Source: Oscillospiraceae bacterium
Lineage (GTDB): Bacteria; Bacillota; Clostridia; Oscillospirales; Oscillospiraceae
NCBI GenBank assembly: GCA_902785905.1
Contig: CADAAM010000036.1
Location: 1-53,983, forward strand
Length of the DNA: 53,983 nt
Direction of reading: 5' to 3'
Positions 1-6,838 of the stretch are shown here, piece after piece (within the stretch, counting starts at the first letter, position 1; each line of letters begins with the position of its first letter). A program made the position numbers and the translations under genes. The notes beneath the pieces were generated by a model. That model had not been told where the DNA came from and made no database searches. It saw only the letters and a program-made list of their open reading frames with translations.

Positions 1-58
1 GGCCCACCAGGATTTTCGTCTTGCCGGACCCCTTCAGACCCATGATAATTTTAAGCAT
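1..58 (-). CDS. P-loop ATPase, N-terminal fragment (runs off the left edge)
   Basis: Only the first 19 codons are visible, starting at the ATG complementary to 56-58 and reading leftwards out of the window. Residues 7-14 read GLKGSGKT, a Walker A nucleotide-binding loop placed directly after the first beta strand, so this is a P-loop ATPase or GTPase. An AAAGGAG ribosome binding site lies 11 bases upstream. The family cannot be named from so little sequence. Confidence 0.6.
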   Translation of the reverse strand, partial: MLKIIMGLKGSGKTKILVG

Positions 59-189
59 AATGACAAGCACTCCTTTGTAATTGATGATAGTTGATAATTT
101 GGGGATGATAAATCTTATATATAGCTTATCATCTTTCGTCCCCCGGCGCAAGAGGGGAGTTGTAAAGTCGACGTAAACTTTAGGCGGGC

Positions 190-233
190 ATGAAAAAGCG
201 GCGTCCGGAGCATGTGTCCGATACGCCGTTATT
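190..233 (-). terminator. Intrinsic terminator downstream of spoIVB
   Basis: Read on the minus strand just after the spoIVB stop, a GGCGTATCGG arm pairs with CCGGACGCC across a loop of about 10 bases and is followed by CTTTTTC. The position directly after the stop codon and the T run fit a Rho-independent terminator. Confidence 0.6.
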
Positions 234-234
234 T

Positions 235-1251
235 TTATGCCGCTTTGTCCGTGGCGATCCCGGCGGCGCGGAGCATGTCCTGGATGCTGACCGCGTAGCC
301 GCGCGTCGAATCTGAAATAAAAACGTGGGTAACTGCGCCGACGAGCCTGCCGTTTTGCAGAATGGGGCTGCCGCTCATCCCCTGGACGATGCCGCCGGTG
401 CGCCCCAGCAGGGCTGGGTCGGTGACGCTGAACATGGCGTGGGTGCCGTTCGCGTCACGGTAGACCCGGTTGACCTCCACGGCGTATTCGCGCGCGTCAC
501 GTCCCTCGACGGTGGCGAGGATGGAGGCCGGGCCCGCCGTGATCATGCCGATCTCCGCCGGGCGGGTGCCGAGCCTCGCCTCGGCGCGGCCGAAGATGCC
601 CACCTCGGTGTTGCGCTCTACGCTGCCCAGGACCCGCGTGAGGTCAGAGACCCCGTTGAGCTCGCCGGGTGCGCCCGCCGCGCCGGGATGGACGGAGACA
701 ATCTGCGCCTCGGTGACGCTGCCCTCCCGCAGGGGGATGGCAAGACCGGTGTCGGCGTCGCTGACGCTGTGGCCCAGCGCGCCGAAAACCCCGCTGTCGA
801 GCGCGCCGAAAACCCCGCTGTCGGGGTCGCAGAAGGTGAGCGTGCCGATGCCGTTGAGCCCGTCACGCAGCAGGATGCCCAGCATGGGCCGCCCCTCCTC
901 GCCATAGGCCGGGGCGACGGGGACGCTCAGCTCCTCCGAGCCCCGGCGAACCGTCAGCTCGATCTCGTCCCCGGCGCCCTCCAGGGCCTCAATGAGCGCC
1001 GCGGCGTCCGGCACCTCGCGCCCGTCCGCCCCGCAGATCAGATCGCCCCGGCGAAGGCCCGCCGCCTCCGCGGGCGTGACCTCGCCCGTCTCCGTCTCCA
1101 CCGGGCAGAAGCCCGCCACAAAGACGCCGTCGGTGCTGATCTGGATGCCCACGGCCTGGCCGCCCACCATGAGCTCCTGGGCGCAGGCCGCGCCTGTCAG
1201 ATCCGACAGCAAAAGCAGGGCCCACAGCCCCACAAATAAGAATTTTTTCAT
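235..1251 (-). CDS. spoIVB: SpoIVB serine peptidase (S55 family) with PDZ domain
   Basis: In Bacillus, SpoIVB is made in the forespore and secreted into the intermembrane space, where it cleaves SpoIVFA and triggers pro-sigma-K processing. Here the 338-residue protein has an N-terminal signal or anchor (MKKFLFVGLWALLLL), a PDZ region at about residues 40-110, a GALGH stretch supplying the likely catalytic His, and GMSGSP near the C terminus supplying the catalytic Ser. I chose the ATG at 1251 because GGGAGG stands 8 bases upstream and the signal peptide begins there; an in-frame upstream Met at 1329 would bury the signal. Oddity: eight residues, DSGVFGAL, occur twice in tandem just before the catalytic His (see 777-824). 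Family assignment is secure; activity with the duplication is uncertain. Confidence 0.9.
   Translation of the reverse strand: MKKFLFVGLWALLLLSDLTGAACAQELMVGGQAVGIQISTDGVFVAGFCPVETETGEVTPAEAAGLRRGDLICGADGREVPDAAALIEALEGAGDEIELTVRRGSEELSVPVAPAYGEEGRPMLGILLRDGLNGIGTLTFCDPDSGVFGALDSGVFGALGHSVSDADTGLAIPLREGSVTEAQIVSVHPGAAGAPGELNGVSDLTRVLGSVERNTEVGIFGRAEARLGTRPAEIGMITAGPASILATVEGRDAREYAVEVNRVYRDANGTHAMFSVTDPALLGRTGGIVQGMSGSPILQNGRLVGAVTHVFISDSTRGYAVSIQDMLRAAGIATDKAA
777..824. repeat. 24-bp tandem duplication inside spoIVB
   Basis: Units 777-800 and 801-824 are identical except for the last base (A800 versus G824). The length is a multiple of three, so the frame is kept and the protein gains a second DSGVFGAL immediately before the GALGH motif. 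Confidence 0.9.
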
Positions 1252-1303
1252 CAAGGATCCCTCCCGCGCATTTTTACAAAAATCATTATGTGCGCGGCGG
1301 GGC

Positions 1304-1363
1304 AAAATAAAGGCGGAACTGTCTGACAATCGCCAAAGCGCAGCGATGACAGGCAGTTCCGCC
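1304..1363 (-). terminator. Intrinsic terminator downstream of the mscS remnant
   Basis: GGCGGAACTG at 1312-1321 pairs with CAGTTCCGCC at 1354-1363, with further TGTC/GACA pairing inside. On the minus strand the stem is followed by TTTATTTTG. It lies between the mscS stop at 1381 and the spoIVB start. Confidence 0.6.
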
Positions 1364-1380
1364 GTTTGTTAATTATTGGT

Positions 1381-2173
1381 TTACTTGTCAAGCATATGTA
1401 CGTTGATATGTTCGTAGCTCATTTCGACGCCGTTGGCCGCAAAGGTATCGCGCACATGCTCGTTGAGATCAAAGTACACGTCCCAGTAGTCGGCGTTGTT
1501 GACCCAGACACGCGTCACATATTTGATGGAGCTTGCATCGTAGGAGAGCAGACGGACAAAGGGTGCGGGGTTGGGGAGAATGCGGGAGTCCATGCCGATC
1601 GCCTCGAGGATGGCCTTTTTGACCGTCTCGGTCGGGGCGTCATAGGAGGCGGAGAAGGTGAGGTCGACGCGGCGTCTCGGCTCACGGCTGTAGTTTTTGA
1701 CGGCGGCCGCGGTCAGATCGCCGTTTGGGATGGAAATGGAGACGTTGTCCAGTGTGGTGAGGGTGGTGTTGAAAAAGCCGATGTTCTTGACTGTGCCGAT
1801 CTTGTCGCCAAGCTCCACAAAGTCGCTCTCTTTACAGAGCAAGACCGGCTACACTGAGCACCGCGACAAGCGAGGTGGCGTTGATGCCGAAGGCCCCGGC
1901 CACGATGATGATGGTCAGCGCCCAGAGCAGGGTGGTGACGAGCTTTGCGATGAGGTTTTTGACGGGGGCGTCCAGCTTGGTTGCGCGGGCGAGCATTTTG
2001 GTCATGACCGCCTTGATGATGCGGATGGCGATGTAGCAGACCAGGAAGGTGATGATGCCGGAGACAATGGTGTCAAGCGCGAGGTTGCCCGTAAGTGAGC
2101 TCAGATTGGCACGGGCCTGGTTTACGGTTTGCTGTACAGTCTGTTCCACATCCATTGCGTCGAGTACGTCCAT
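1381..2173 (-). pseudogene. Small-conductance mechanosensitive channel (MscS family), internal deletion plus frameshift
   Basis: MscS channels open on membrane tension to release solutes in hypoosmotic shock. The 5' part (2173 to 1832) encodes about 113 residues: an amphipathic start, two membrane segments and the start of the pore helix, ending AGLAL then a TAA stop. The 3' part, in another frame (about 1840 to 1381), resumes at DFVELGDKIGTVKNIGF, the beta domain, and continues to a normal C terminus. In the family, roughly 25-30 residues (end of the pore helix plus a segment resembling NFAxGxxIL..PF..G) normally lie between these points and are missing here. I infer a deletion of about 80-90 bases that also shifts the frame. 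The start has a GAAGGGAG site. As written no functional channel is made; an assembly error is possible. Confidence 0.8.
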
Positions 2174-2199
2174 TTTGAATTCTCCCTTCTATATTATAT

Positions 2200-2348
2200 T
2201 CGCTTGCGAAACACAGTTTCGCAAGCGAGACACTCGCGCTTATCGCACGCGGCTTACGGGGGACAAGCCGCGTTTGGTCGGTGCGAGGCCTCGCATTGCT
2301 CGGCTTAAAGTGTTTTTGAGGCGGCAAAGCTGCCTCAAAAACGAATTG
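2200..2348 (-). repeat. Structured repeat family B, copy 1
   Basis: Read on the minus strand this copy starts with a hairpin (GTTTTTGAGGC arm pairing with GCCTCAAAAAC), continues through the family core (GCGAGG, CGACCAAACG, GATAAGCGCGAG) and ends with a perfect hairpin built on TCGCTTGCGAA. The same order of elements occurs at 21325-21470 and 34428-34574. It fills the gap between the ruvX remnant and mscS. Confidence 0.75.
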
Positions 2349-2365
2349 GATTTCTGCGGCCCCGC

Positions 2366-2782
2366 TCATCTTCCGCTGCCCAAATACCCTTCCAAAATCA
2401 GGCTGGCGGCAACCGCGTCCACGGTTTTGCGGTGCTGCTTCTCCTTCTTTCCGGCGCTGTGGAGAATGGCGTGTGCCTCAATGCTGCTGCGCCGCTCGTC
2501 CCAGAGGATGACGGGCAGGCCGCTCTCGCGGATCAGAAGCTCCCGAAAGGTGCGGCTCTTCTCTGCGCGGGGGCCCTCCGTGCCGTCCATGTTCTTCGGC
2601 AGGCCCAGCACCAGGGTGCCGACCTCGCGCGCCTTTGCCTCTTCGGCGATGCGTCTGGCCGCGCGTTCCGTCTGTGAGAGTGAAGAGTTGAGAGTGGAGT
2701 TATGGAGCGCCTGCGGCGCGATGAAAAAAGCTGCGAAGCGATACCTTAGCTCCACGCTCCACTCTTCAAACGCCTCACTCAT
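2366..2782 (-). pseudogene. ruvX: RuvX/YqgF family nuclease whose 5' end is replaced by repeat A
   Basis: RuvX (YqgF) is an RNase H-fold nuclease implicated in 16S rRNA 5' maturation. From about residue 39 the translation is typical of the family: ERAARRIAEEAKAREV, LVLGLPKNMDG, the WDERRSS motif and a final DAVAASLILEGYL. The first ~38 residues do not match: they are encoded by a family A repeat (2675-2768), and the expected N-terminal strand with its catalytic Asp (DxGxxR region) is absent. The open frame begins at an ATG overlapping the stop of the glycosyltransferase gene (ATGA), so a chimeric protein could be translated, but without the catalytic Asp it should be inactive. Another intact copy elsewhere in the genome cannot be excluded. 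Confidence 0.8.
2675..2768. repeat. Structured repeat family A, copy 1 (inside the ruvX reading frame)
   Basis: A left arm rich in GAGAGTGAAGAGTTGAGAGTG and ending GGAGTTATGG, two inner hairpins (GCGCCTGCGGCGC and a GC-rich one) and a right arm ACCTTAGCTCCACGCTCCACTC form a nested inverted repeat. This is the same architecture as the copies at 15285, 19992, 24386, 37921 and 44994. Confidence 0.75.
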
Positions 2783-3822
2783 TTCCTGTGTTTCAGCTTC
2801 GTAAACAGCGCCGGGGCGATCGTGCCTGCGCGGGCGACGGCGTGGAACGCCACGTAGTTGAGCGGGACATTTTTTGTGCGGATCACCGCGCAGAGGGCCT
2901 GCACCGCCATTCCGCCGAAGACGTCCCGGCTGCGCGCCTGCACTCGCTCATTTTCCACGGCACGGCGAATCTCCGCCCGCTTCTGCGCCGCTGTCAGCGT
3001 GCACTTGGGGGAAAACAGCGTGGTCAGGCAGGAAAAAACGCTTTTCATAAACATGTAGCGGAAGTCCCGCTCGTCAGTCACATGAAAGCGGCGGCAGAGG
3101 ATTTCCATGCGGCTGTCGGCAAGGCAGCAGACCTCCAGCTTTTTTTCGTAGTAGCGGGTAATCAGGCTCTCGCCGGGGTACATGATGTACTGATACTTGC
3201 ACTCAGGCAGCACCGCCACCGTCCCGGCGTGCTCGAGGCAGTCGTAGATGAAAAGCCGATCCTCGCCCCAGCGGTAGTCCTGGAAGCGGATATTGTTTCC
3301 CAGCACCAGTCCGGCGCGGAACAGCTTGCCCCAGACCTGGTTCAAGAGGTTGGCTTTGTACATCCGTCCCAGGTGCGCCCCGATGGTCTCGGGCGTATAG
3401 CGGGCGGCGGGTTCAAAGTACCTGGCTTCGCTGCCGTCCGGGTTCAGGATCGAAAAGCCCATGAGCACGAGATCGGCGTCCCCGGCGTTTTCGATGGCAT
3501 ACGCAAGCGTGTCGGGGGAAAGCAGATCGTCCGCGTCTGAAAAGAGGATGTATTCCGTCCCCTGCGGGACATGCTCAAGGCCGATGTTGCGCGCCCGCGC
3601 CGGGCCGCCGTTCGGGACGCTCACGGGCAGGACGCGGCTGTCCTCCTCCCGCAGGCGGGCGAGGATCGCGGCGGTTTCGTCGTTCGAGCCGTCGTCCACC
3701 GCGATGAGCAGCAGGTCGTCCATGGTCTGGGCGAGGACGCTTCTCACGGTGAGTTCAATTGTCGAAGCCGCGTTGTAGGCGGGCATGATAACCGCCGCGC
3801 GCGGGGCAGGGACGCCTTGCAT
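2779..3822 (-). CDS. Glycosyltransferase family 2 (GT-A fold)
   Basis: Likely transfers a sugar from a nucleotide-sugar to a cell-surface glycan acceptor at the cytoplasmic membrane face. The 347-residue protein opens with the GT2 strand VIMPAYNA (about residues 11-18), has VDDGSNDET (about 41-49) and the metal-binding DADD (about 95-98), with a GEDRLF segment further on, as in acceptor-handling GT2 enzymes. No clear membrane helices, so it is probably soluble or peripheral. GGAGG lies 7 bases before the ATG at 3822. It stands between the DUF2461 and ruvX remnants, with no other polysaccharide genes nearby, so the acceptor cannot be deduced. Confidence 0.85.
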   Translation of the reverse strand: MQGVPAPRAAVIMPAYNAASTIELTVRSVLAQTMDDLLLIAVDDGSNDETAAILARLREEDSRVLPVSVPNGGPARARNIGLEHVPQGTEYILFSDADDLLSPDTLAYAIENAGDADLVLMGFSILNPDGSEARYFEPAARYTPETIGAHLGRMYKANLLNQVWGKLFRAGLVLGNNIRFQDYRWGEDRLFIYDCLEHAGTVAVLPECKYQYIMYPGESLITRYYEKKLEVCCLADSRMEILCRRFHVTDERDFRYMFMKSVFSCLTTLFSPKCTLTAAQKRAEIRRAVENERVQARSRDVFGGMAVQALCAVIRTKNVPLNYVAFHAVARAGTIAPALFTKLKHRK

Positions 3823-3842
3823 GGGCAGACCTCCGAATCGTT

Positions 3843-4452
3843 TCAGTGCTTTCCCGCTTCAGTGGGACAGGCGCGGTAGACTTCCAAAAGGTAAAGATAC
3901 AGGGGCATGAGCTCGGCCCAGGCGTCAATCAGGATGTGTGTCAGCTCCTCGCTGTAGGCCGGGGCGCCCCAGTCGAAGCTCTTCTCCGCCCCCACCCAGC
4001 GGCGGTTGTACCAGTCGTCGAGCAAGGGATCATCGTGCAGGGCCTTGGGGCGCTTGTAGGGCTCCCCGCCCGGTGTCCAGCCCTTGCGCGCAAGCCCCTG
4101 GGCGAGACGGCGAAAGCGGCTGGGATTGGCGTCGATGCCCGAACGGAAGGCCGCCATCTGCGCGGGCGTCACGGTGTAAAAGCCCATACCGATGGCGTAC
4201 GCGATGGTCCTTGTACGGCCCGCGCCCGAAGAGCCGCCGCGCGTCGCGGTAGATGCGGGACAGATGCACGGCCCCCTCAAAATCGGGGAATCGCTCGTTC
4301 ATCAGCGCGATGGAATCCGCCGCCAGAGCCTTGAAGGGCGTGTTGACGCAGTCCTCGAATTCCTGCTTGTGGGCGAGGAACCAGGGCCGCTCATTATGGA
4401 AGGCGAGCTCCCAGAGGAACGCGCCGGTTTTTTCGGTGAAGCCTGTGAACAT
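3843..4452 (-). pseudogene. DUF2461 (TIGR02453) family protein, internal deletion plus frameshift
   Basis: The function of the family is not established. The 5' part from the ATG at 4452 (MFTGFTEKTGAFLWEL) matches the family N terminus and reaches SRIYRDAR and GPYKDH. At about 4203 the frame changes and the sequence continues as AYAIGMGFYTVTPAQM to a normal C terminus at 3843. In relatives roughly 20-25 residues (typically an aromatic stretch leading into a beta strand) separate PYKDH from YGMGFY; these are missing. I infer a deletion of about 60-75 bases that is not a multiple of three. An earlier in-frame Met at 4506 lies against a repeat element (4492-4603), so I prefer 4452. As written the product is truncated. 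Confidence 0.75.
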
Positions 4453-4491
4453 GGAAAATCCGTCTTTCAATAGATAGAATGTATATTTAAT

Positions 4492-4603
4492 GTAGGGACG
4501 ATTCACGAATAGCCCGGCGGCGCAGGGATTTTCTCAGCTCTTCGCCGCGGCGAATCCGCATAACGCACGTCGTACCGCACGGGCCGTTCGTGAACGTCCC
4601 CTA
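4492..4603. repeat. Structured repeat family E, copy 1
   Basis: Outer arms GTAGGGACGATTCACGAA and TTCGTGAACGTCCCCTAC are nearly perfect inverted repeats. Inside are GC-rich inverted segments (GCCCGG, CGGGCC and CGCCGCGGCG). It occupies the gap between dnaI and the DUF2461 gene. A related element occurs at 40044-40110. Confidence 0.65.
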
Positions 4604-4622
4604 CGCTGTGAACCTGCATCTG

Positions 4623-5621
4623 TCACACGCCGCGTTTCATTCTGCGGATGTCCCTGCCCACGAAGGGCAGGCACTGGAACTCCCCGAGGATGCGGGAGGC
4701 AATCTGCGGGGTGTAGCGGCGCGAGAGCTCGTCGTTTGAGAGGTTGGTGCTGACGATGGTCTTCTTCCCGTTCACCAGGCGGTTGTTGACAAGGGTGTAC
4801 AGGGCGCTCTGAGCCATGGGTGCGGCCATCTCGGTGCCCAGGTCGTCGAGGATCATAAGGTCGCAGCTCTCCATACGCCTGATGCGCAGTGCGGCGGCCT
4901 CACCTTCCTCAGTGTCGCGCTGGAACTTGGCCAGCTCGTAGTTCTCCAACGCCGAGGCGGCGGTATCATAGCAGACCGAGAAGCCTCGGGAGGCGACCAC
5001 GCGGGCGATGCAGGCCGAGAGGTAGGTCTTGCCGAGGCCCGTGCCGCCCTGAAAAAGAAGGTTCGGCGAGCTCCCGGAGAAATTGTCGGCATAGCGGCGG
5101 CAGGCCTCCGAGACCTTTTTCATCACTTCGCGCGGAACCAAACCGGAGGCCGGGTCGGGCTCGGCGGGATAGAGCGTGAGGTCGAACCTTTCAAAGCTCT
5201 CGTCTCCCCGGCGCATGAGCGTGCCGAGCTCCTTCGTCAGCTCCCGGTTATAGAGGCGATCGAGGCATTGACAAACCCCGTTTTGATAGAGGCCGGTGTC
5301 GCGGCAGAGGGGACAGGAGACGATCTCGTCGAGATAGTGCTCGCCGAAGCCCGCCGCGGTCAGCAGCTCCGCCCGGCGCATCTGGAGGTCGAGGTTTTCC
5401 TCCTTAATTGCGTCGATCTTCTCCTTGAGGTCGGGCGCGCGCGAAATGGTCAGCTTCACAAGCTGGGCCATGTGGGCGTGCAGTTTTGCGTCGATGCCGC
5501 GCAGCTCCGGCACACGGACACAGACCTCGGTATAGCGGCGCGCCATCTCATCCCGGTTGCGCGCGCGGATCTTTTCAAGCTCGCCCCTCGCCCGCGCGAG
5601 GAGCTTTCCGTCGTAGGTCAT
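4623..5621 (-). CDS. DnaI/DnaC-type replicative helicase loader (AAA+ ATPase)
   Basis: Loads the replicative helicase onto single-stranded DNA at oriC and at restart sites. The 332-residue protein has an N-terminal helical region, a zinc-ribbon-like CPLC...CQC (about residues 103-119), Walker A GGTGLGKT (192-199), Walker B DLMILDDLG (254-262), a sensor 1 segment TIVSTNLS and a C-terminal SRILGEF with arginine. This layout (N-terminal Zn module plus AAA+) is that of DnaI/DnaC rather than transposon IstB. It follows a DnaD-domain gene on the same strand, as in many Clostridia where the two primosome proteins are linked; a family C repeat (5642-5798) lies between them. Confidence 0.88.
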   Translation of the reverse strand: MTYDGKLLARARGELEKIRARNRDEMARRYTEVCVRVPELRGIDAKLHAHMAQLVKLTISRAPDLKEKIDAIKEENLDLQMRRAELLTAAGFGEHYLDEIVSCPLCRDTGLYQNGVCQCLDRLYNRELTKELGTLMRRGDESFERFDLTLYPAEPDPASGLVPREVMKKVSEACRRYADNFSGSSPNLLFQGGTGLGKTYLSACIARVVASRGFSVCYDTAASALENYELAKFQRDTEEGEAAALRIRRMESCDLMILDDLGTEMAAPMAQSALYTLVNNRLVNGKKTIVSTNLSNDELSRRYTPQIASRILGEFQCLPFVGRDIRRMKRGV

Positions 5622-5641
5622 TCAAATCACCAATCCTTATT

Positions 5642-5798
5642 GGCTCCCCTGAAAGGGGAGCATAGCGACGCGCGAGAAACGTGCGATGATCAAAGCTCTG
5701 CTGTCATGGCCAATCTCTCGTGAGGCCATGACTGAGGGGTCTGTCCGTACCGCGGTAAACCCCTCCGCCCTTCGGGCACCTCCCCTTTCAGGGGAGGC
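5642..5798. repeat. Structured repeat family C, copy 1 (long form)
   Basis: Bounded by GGCTCCCCTGAAAGGGGAGC and CCTCCCCTTTCAGGGGAGG hairpins, with the family marks ACTGAGGGGT and ACCCCTCCGCCC inside. It shares a further ~85-base interior (CATAGCGACGCGCGAGAAAC, ATCAAAGCTCTGCTGTCA, AGGCCATGACTGAGGGG) with the copy at 8927-9094, which is inverted relative to it. The two copies bracket dnaD and the U32 gene. Confidence 0.85.
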
Positions 5799-5799
5799 A

Positions 5800-6693
5800 T
5801 TATATATTGTCCAGCGCTTTGATCAGTTTTCCCAAATCGCGCGTTTCCGTTTTCCCGGCGCTCTTTACGCCGGTGCGGCGGCTGTCCTTGTCGCGCACGT
5901 CGGCGGGCGTGTGGATGCCCTTCTCGTGCCAGCTCTTGAGGATGCCGTTCATGTAACCCAACTTGACGCCGCCGGTGTTGGCGACGGTCTTCTCACAGGC
6001 AAGCTCGATCAGCTCCTCGTCGAAGCCCATGTCGAGCCACGCCGTCAGAAACTTGGTCTCGGGCCCGCTCAAGGCCCGGCCCGTGATCCCGAGCAGACGC
6101 GCCATGCGGCTGAGCTCGTCCCGCCTGCGGGAGCTCGCGGCGATGTACTCTTCCGCCTGCTCGATCGTCAGGATCTCACGGTTTGCCCAGACGTAGCCCT
6201 CCTTTTCGATCTGACGCATGGAGGGGGGATTGCCGGCGGGGTAGAGGCTGACGCAGTAATTGAGCAGCATCATCAGCACCTCCGGCGGCAGGGCGAGGTA
6301 GTCGTAGAGGCCGAAGAGCTTTTTGAGGTCCCCGGTGGAGAGCAGGCGTCCCAATACGCGCTGGGCCTCCGTGATGATGGCGGCGAAGCGCGGGTCCTCC
6401 CTGCTCCTTGCGGCGATGTCTTTTGCCGTGTACTCCGGCGACTCATCCGCCGGGGCGGGGGGAGGCGGCTCAGGCTTCGGCGGGACGATCACCGGCGCGT
6501 CCGAAAGCTCGAGCCGGGAGAGCTTTTCGGAGGCGGCCTCGATCTCCCGGAGCGTGCGGCAGAGGGCGCGGGCTGCGTCCTCGGGGTCGCCGTCAGGATT
6601 TTTAAGGCGGTAGAGCCACAGCAGGGCCACGTCGCCGTCGTGCGCCGCGATCAGTCGGTCGAGCGCGGCGGGGGAGATCAAATTGTCCTGCAT
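5800..6693 (-). CDS. DnaD-domain primosome protein
   Basis: DnaD-type proteins remodel DNA and help deliver helicase during initiation and restart. The protein is 297 residues from the ATG at 6693, chosen because GAGGAGGTGA sits 5 bases before it; the Met eight codons upstream lacks such a site. A Pro-rich linker (PPKPEPPPPAP) joins an N-terminal domain to a tandem DnaD-like C-terminal region. That region ends with YMNGILKSWHEKG, the YxxxIxxxW motif that binds single-stranded DNA in Bacillus DnaD and phage relatives. The helicase loader follows. Expression probably starts from the promoter at 6740-6768, divergent from the U32 gene. Confidence 0.85.
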   Translation of the reverse strand: MQDNLISPAALDRLIAAHDGDVALLWLYRLKNPDGDPEDAARALCRTLREIEAASEKLSRLELSDAPVIVPPKPEPPPPAPADESPEYTAKDIAARSREDPRFAAIITEAQRVLGRLLSTGDLKKLFGLYDYLALPPEVLMMLLNYCVSLYPAGNPPSMRQIEKEGYVWANREILTIEQAEEYIAASSRRRDELSRMARLLGITGRALSGPETKFLTAWLDMGFDEELIELACEKTVANTGGVKLGYMNGILKSWHEKGIHTPADVRDKDSRRTGVKSAGKTETRDLGKLIKALDNI

Positions 6694-6739
6694 GTGGGTC
6701 ACCTCCTCATAATTCACGCATTGTTCACGTTAGAGCCTT

Positions 6740-6768
6740 ATTATATCACGACTTCCCCCTTGCCGCAA
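6740..6768 (-). promoter_or_regulatory. Sigma-A-type promoter for dnaD
   Basis: On the minus strand, TTGCGG and TATAAT are 17 bases apart, about 45 bases before the dnaD start. Its -35 overlaps the -35 of the divergent U32 promoter, so the two may compete for RNA polymerase. Confidence 0.6.
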
Positions 6769-6789
6769 GACTTGACAATGTGCTATAAT
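6760..6789 (+). promoter_or_regulatory. Sigma-A-type promoter (extended -10) for the U32 gene
   Basis: TTGCCG (6760-6765), an 18-base spacer and TGCTATAAT, an extended -10 whose core is at 6784-6789. It lies about 50 bases before the U32 start. Confidence 0.6.
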
Positions 6790-6838
6790 TACTCTGTATT
6801 TTTATGTTCAATGTTTACAGAGGAGCATCAAGAGAGAC

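Noticed and set aside
6773-6789. TTGACA plus TATAAT before the U32 gene as one promoter
   Set aside because: The two boxes are only 5 bases apart; TTGCCG at 6760 gives proper spacing instead.
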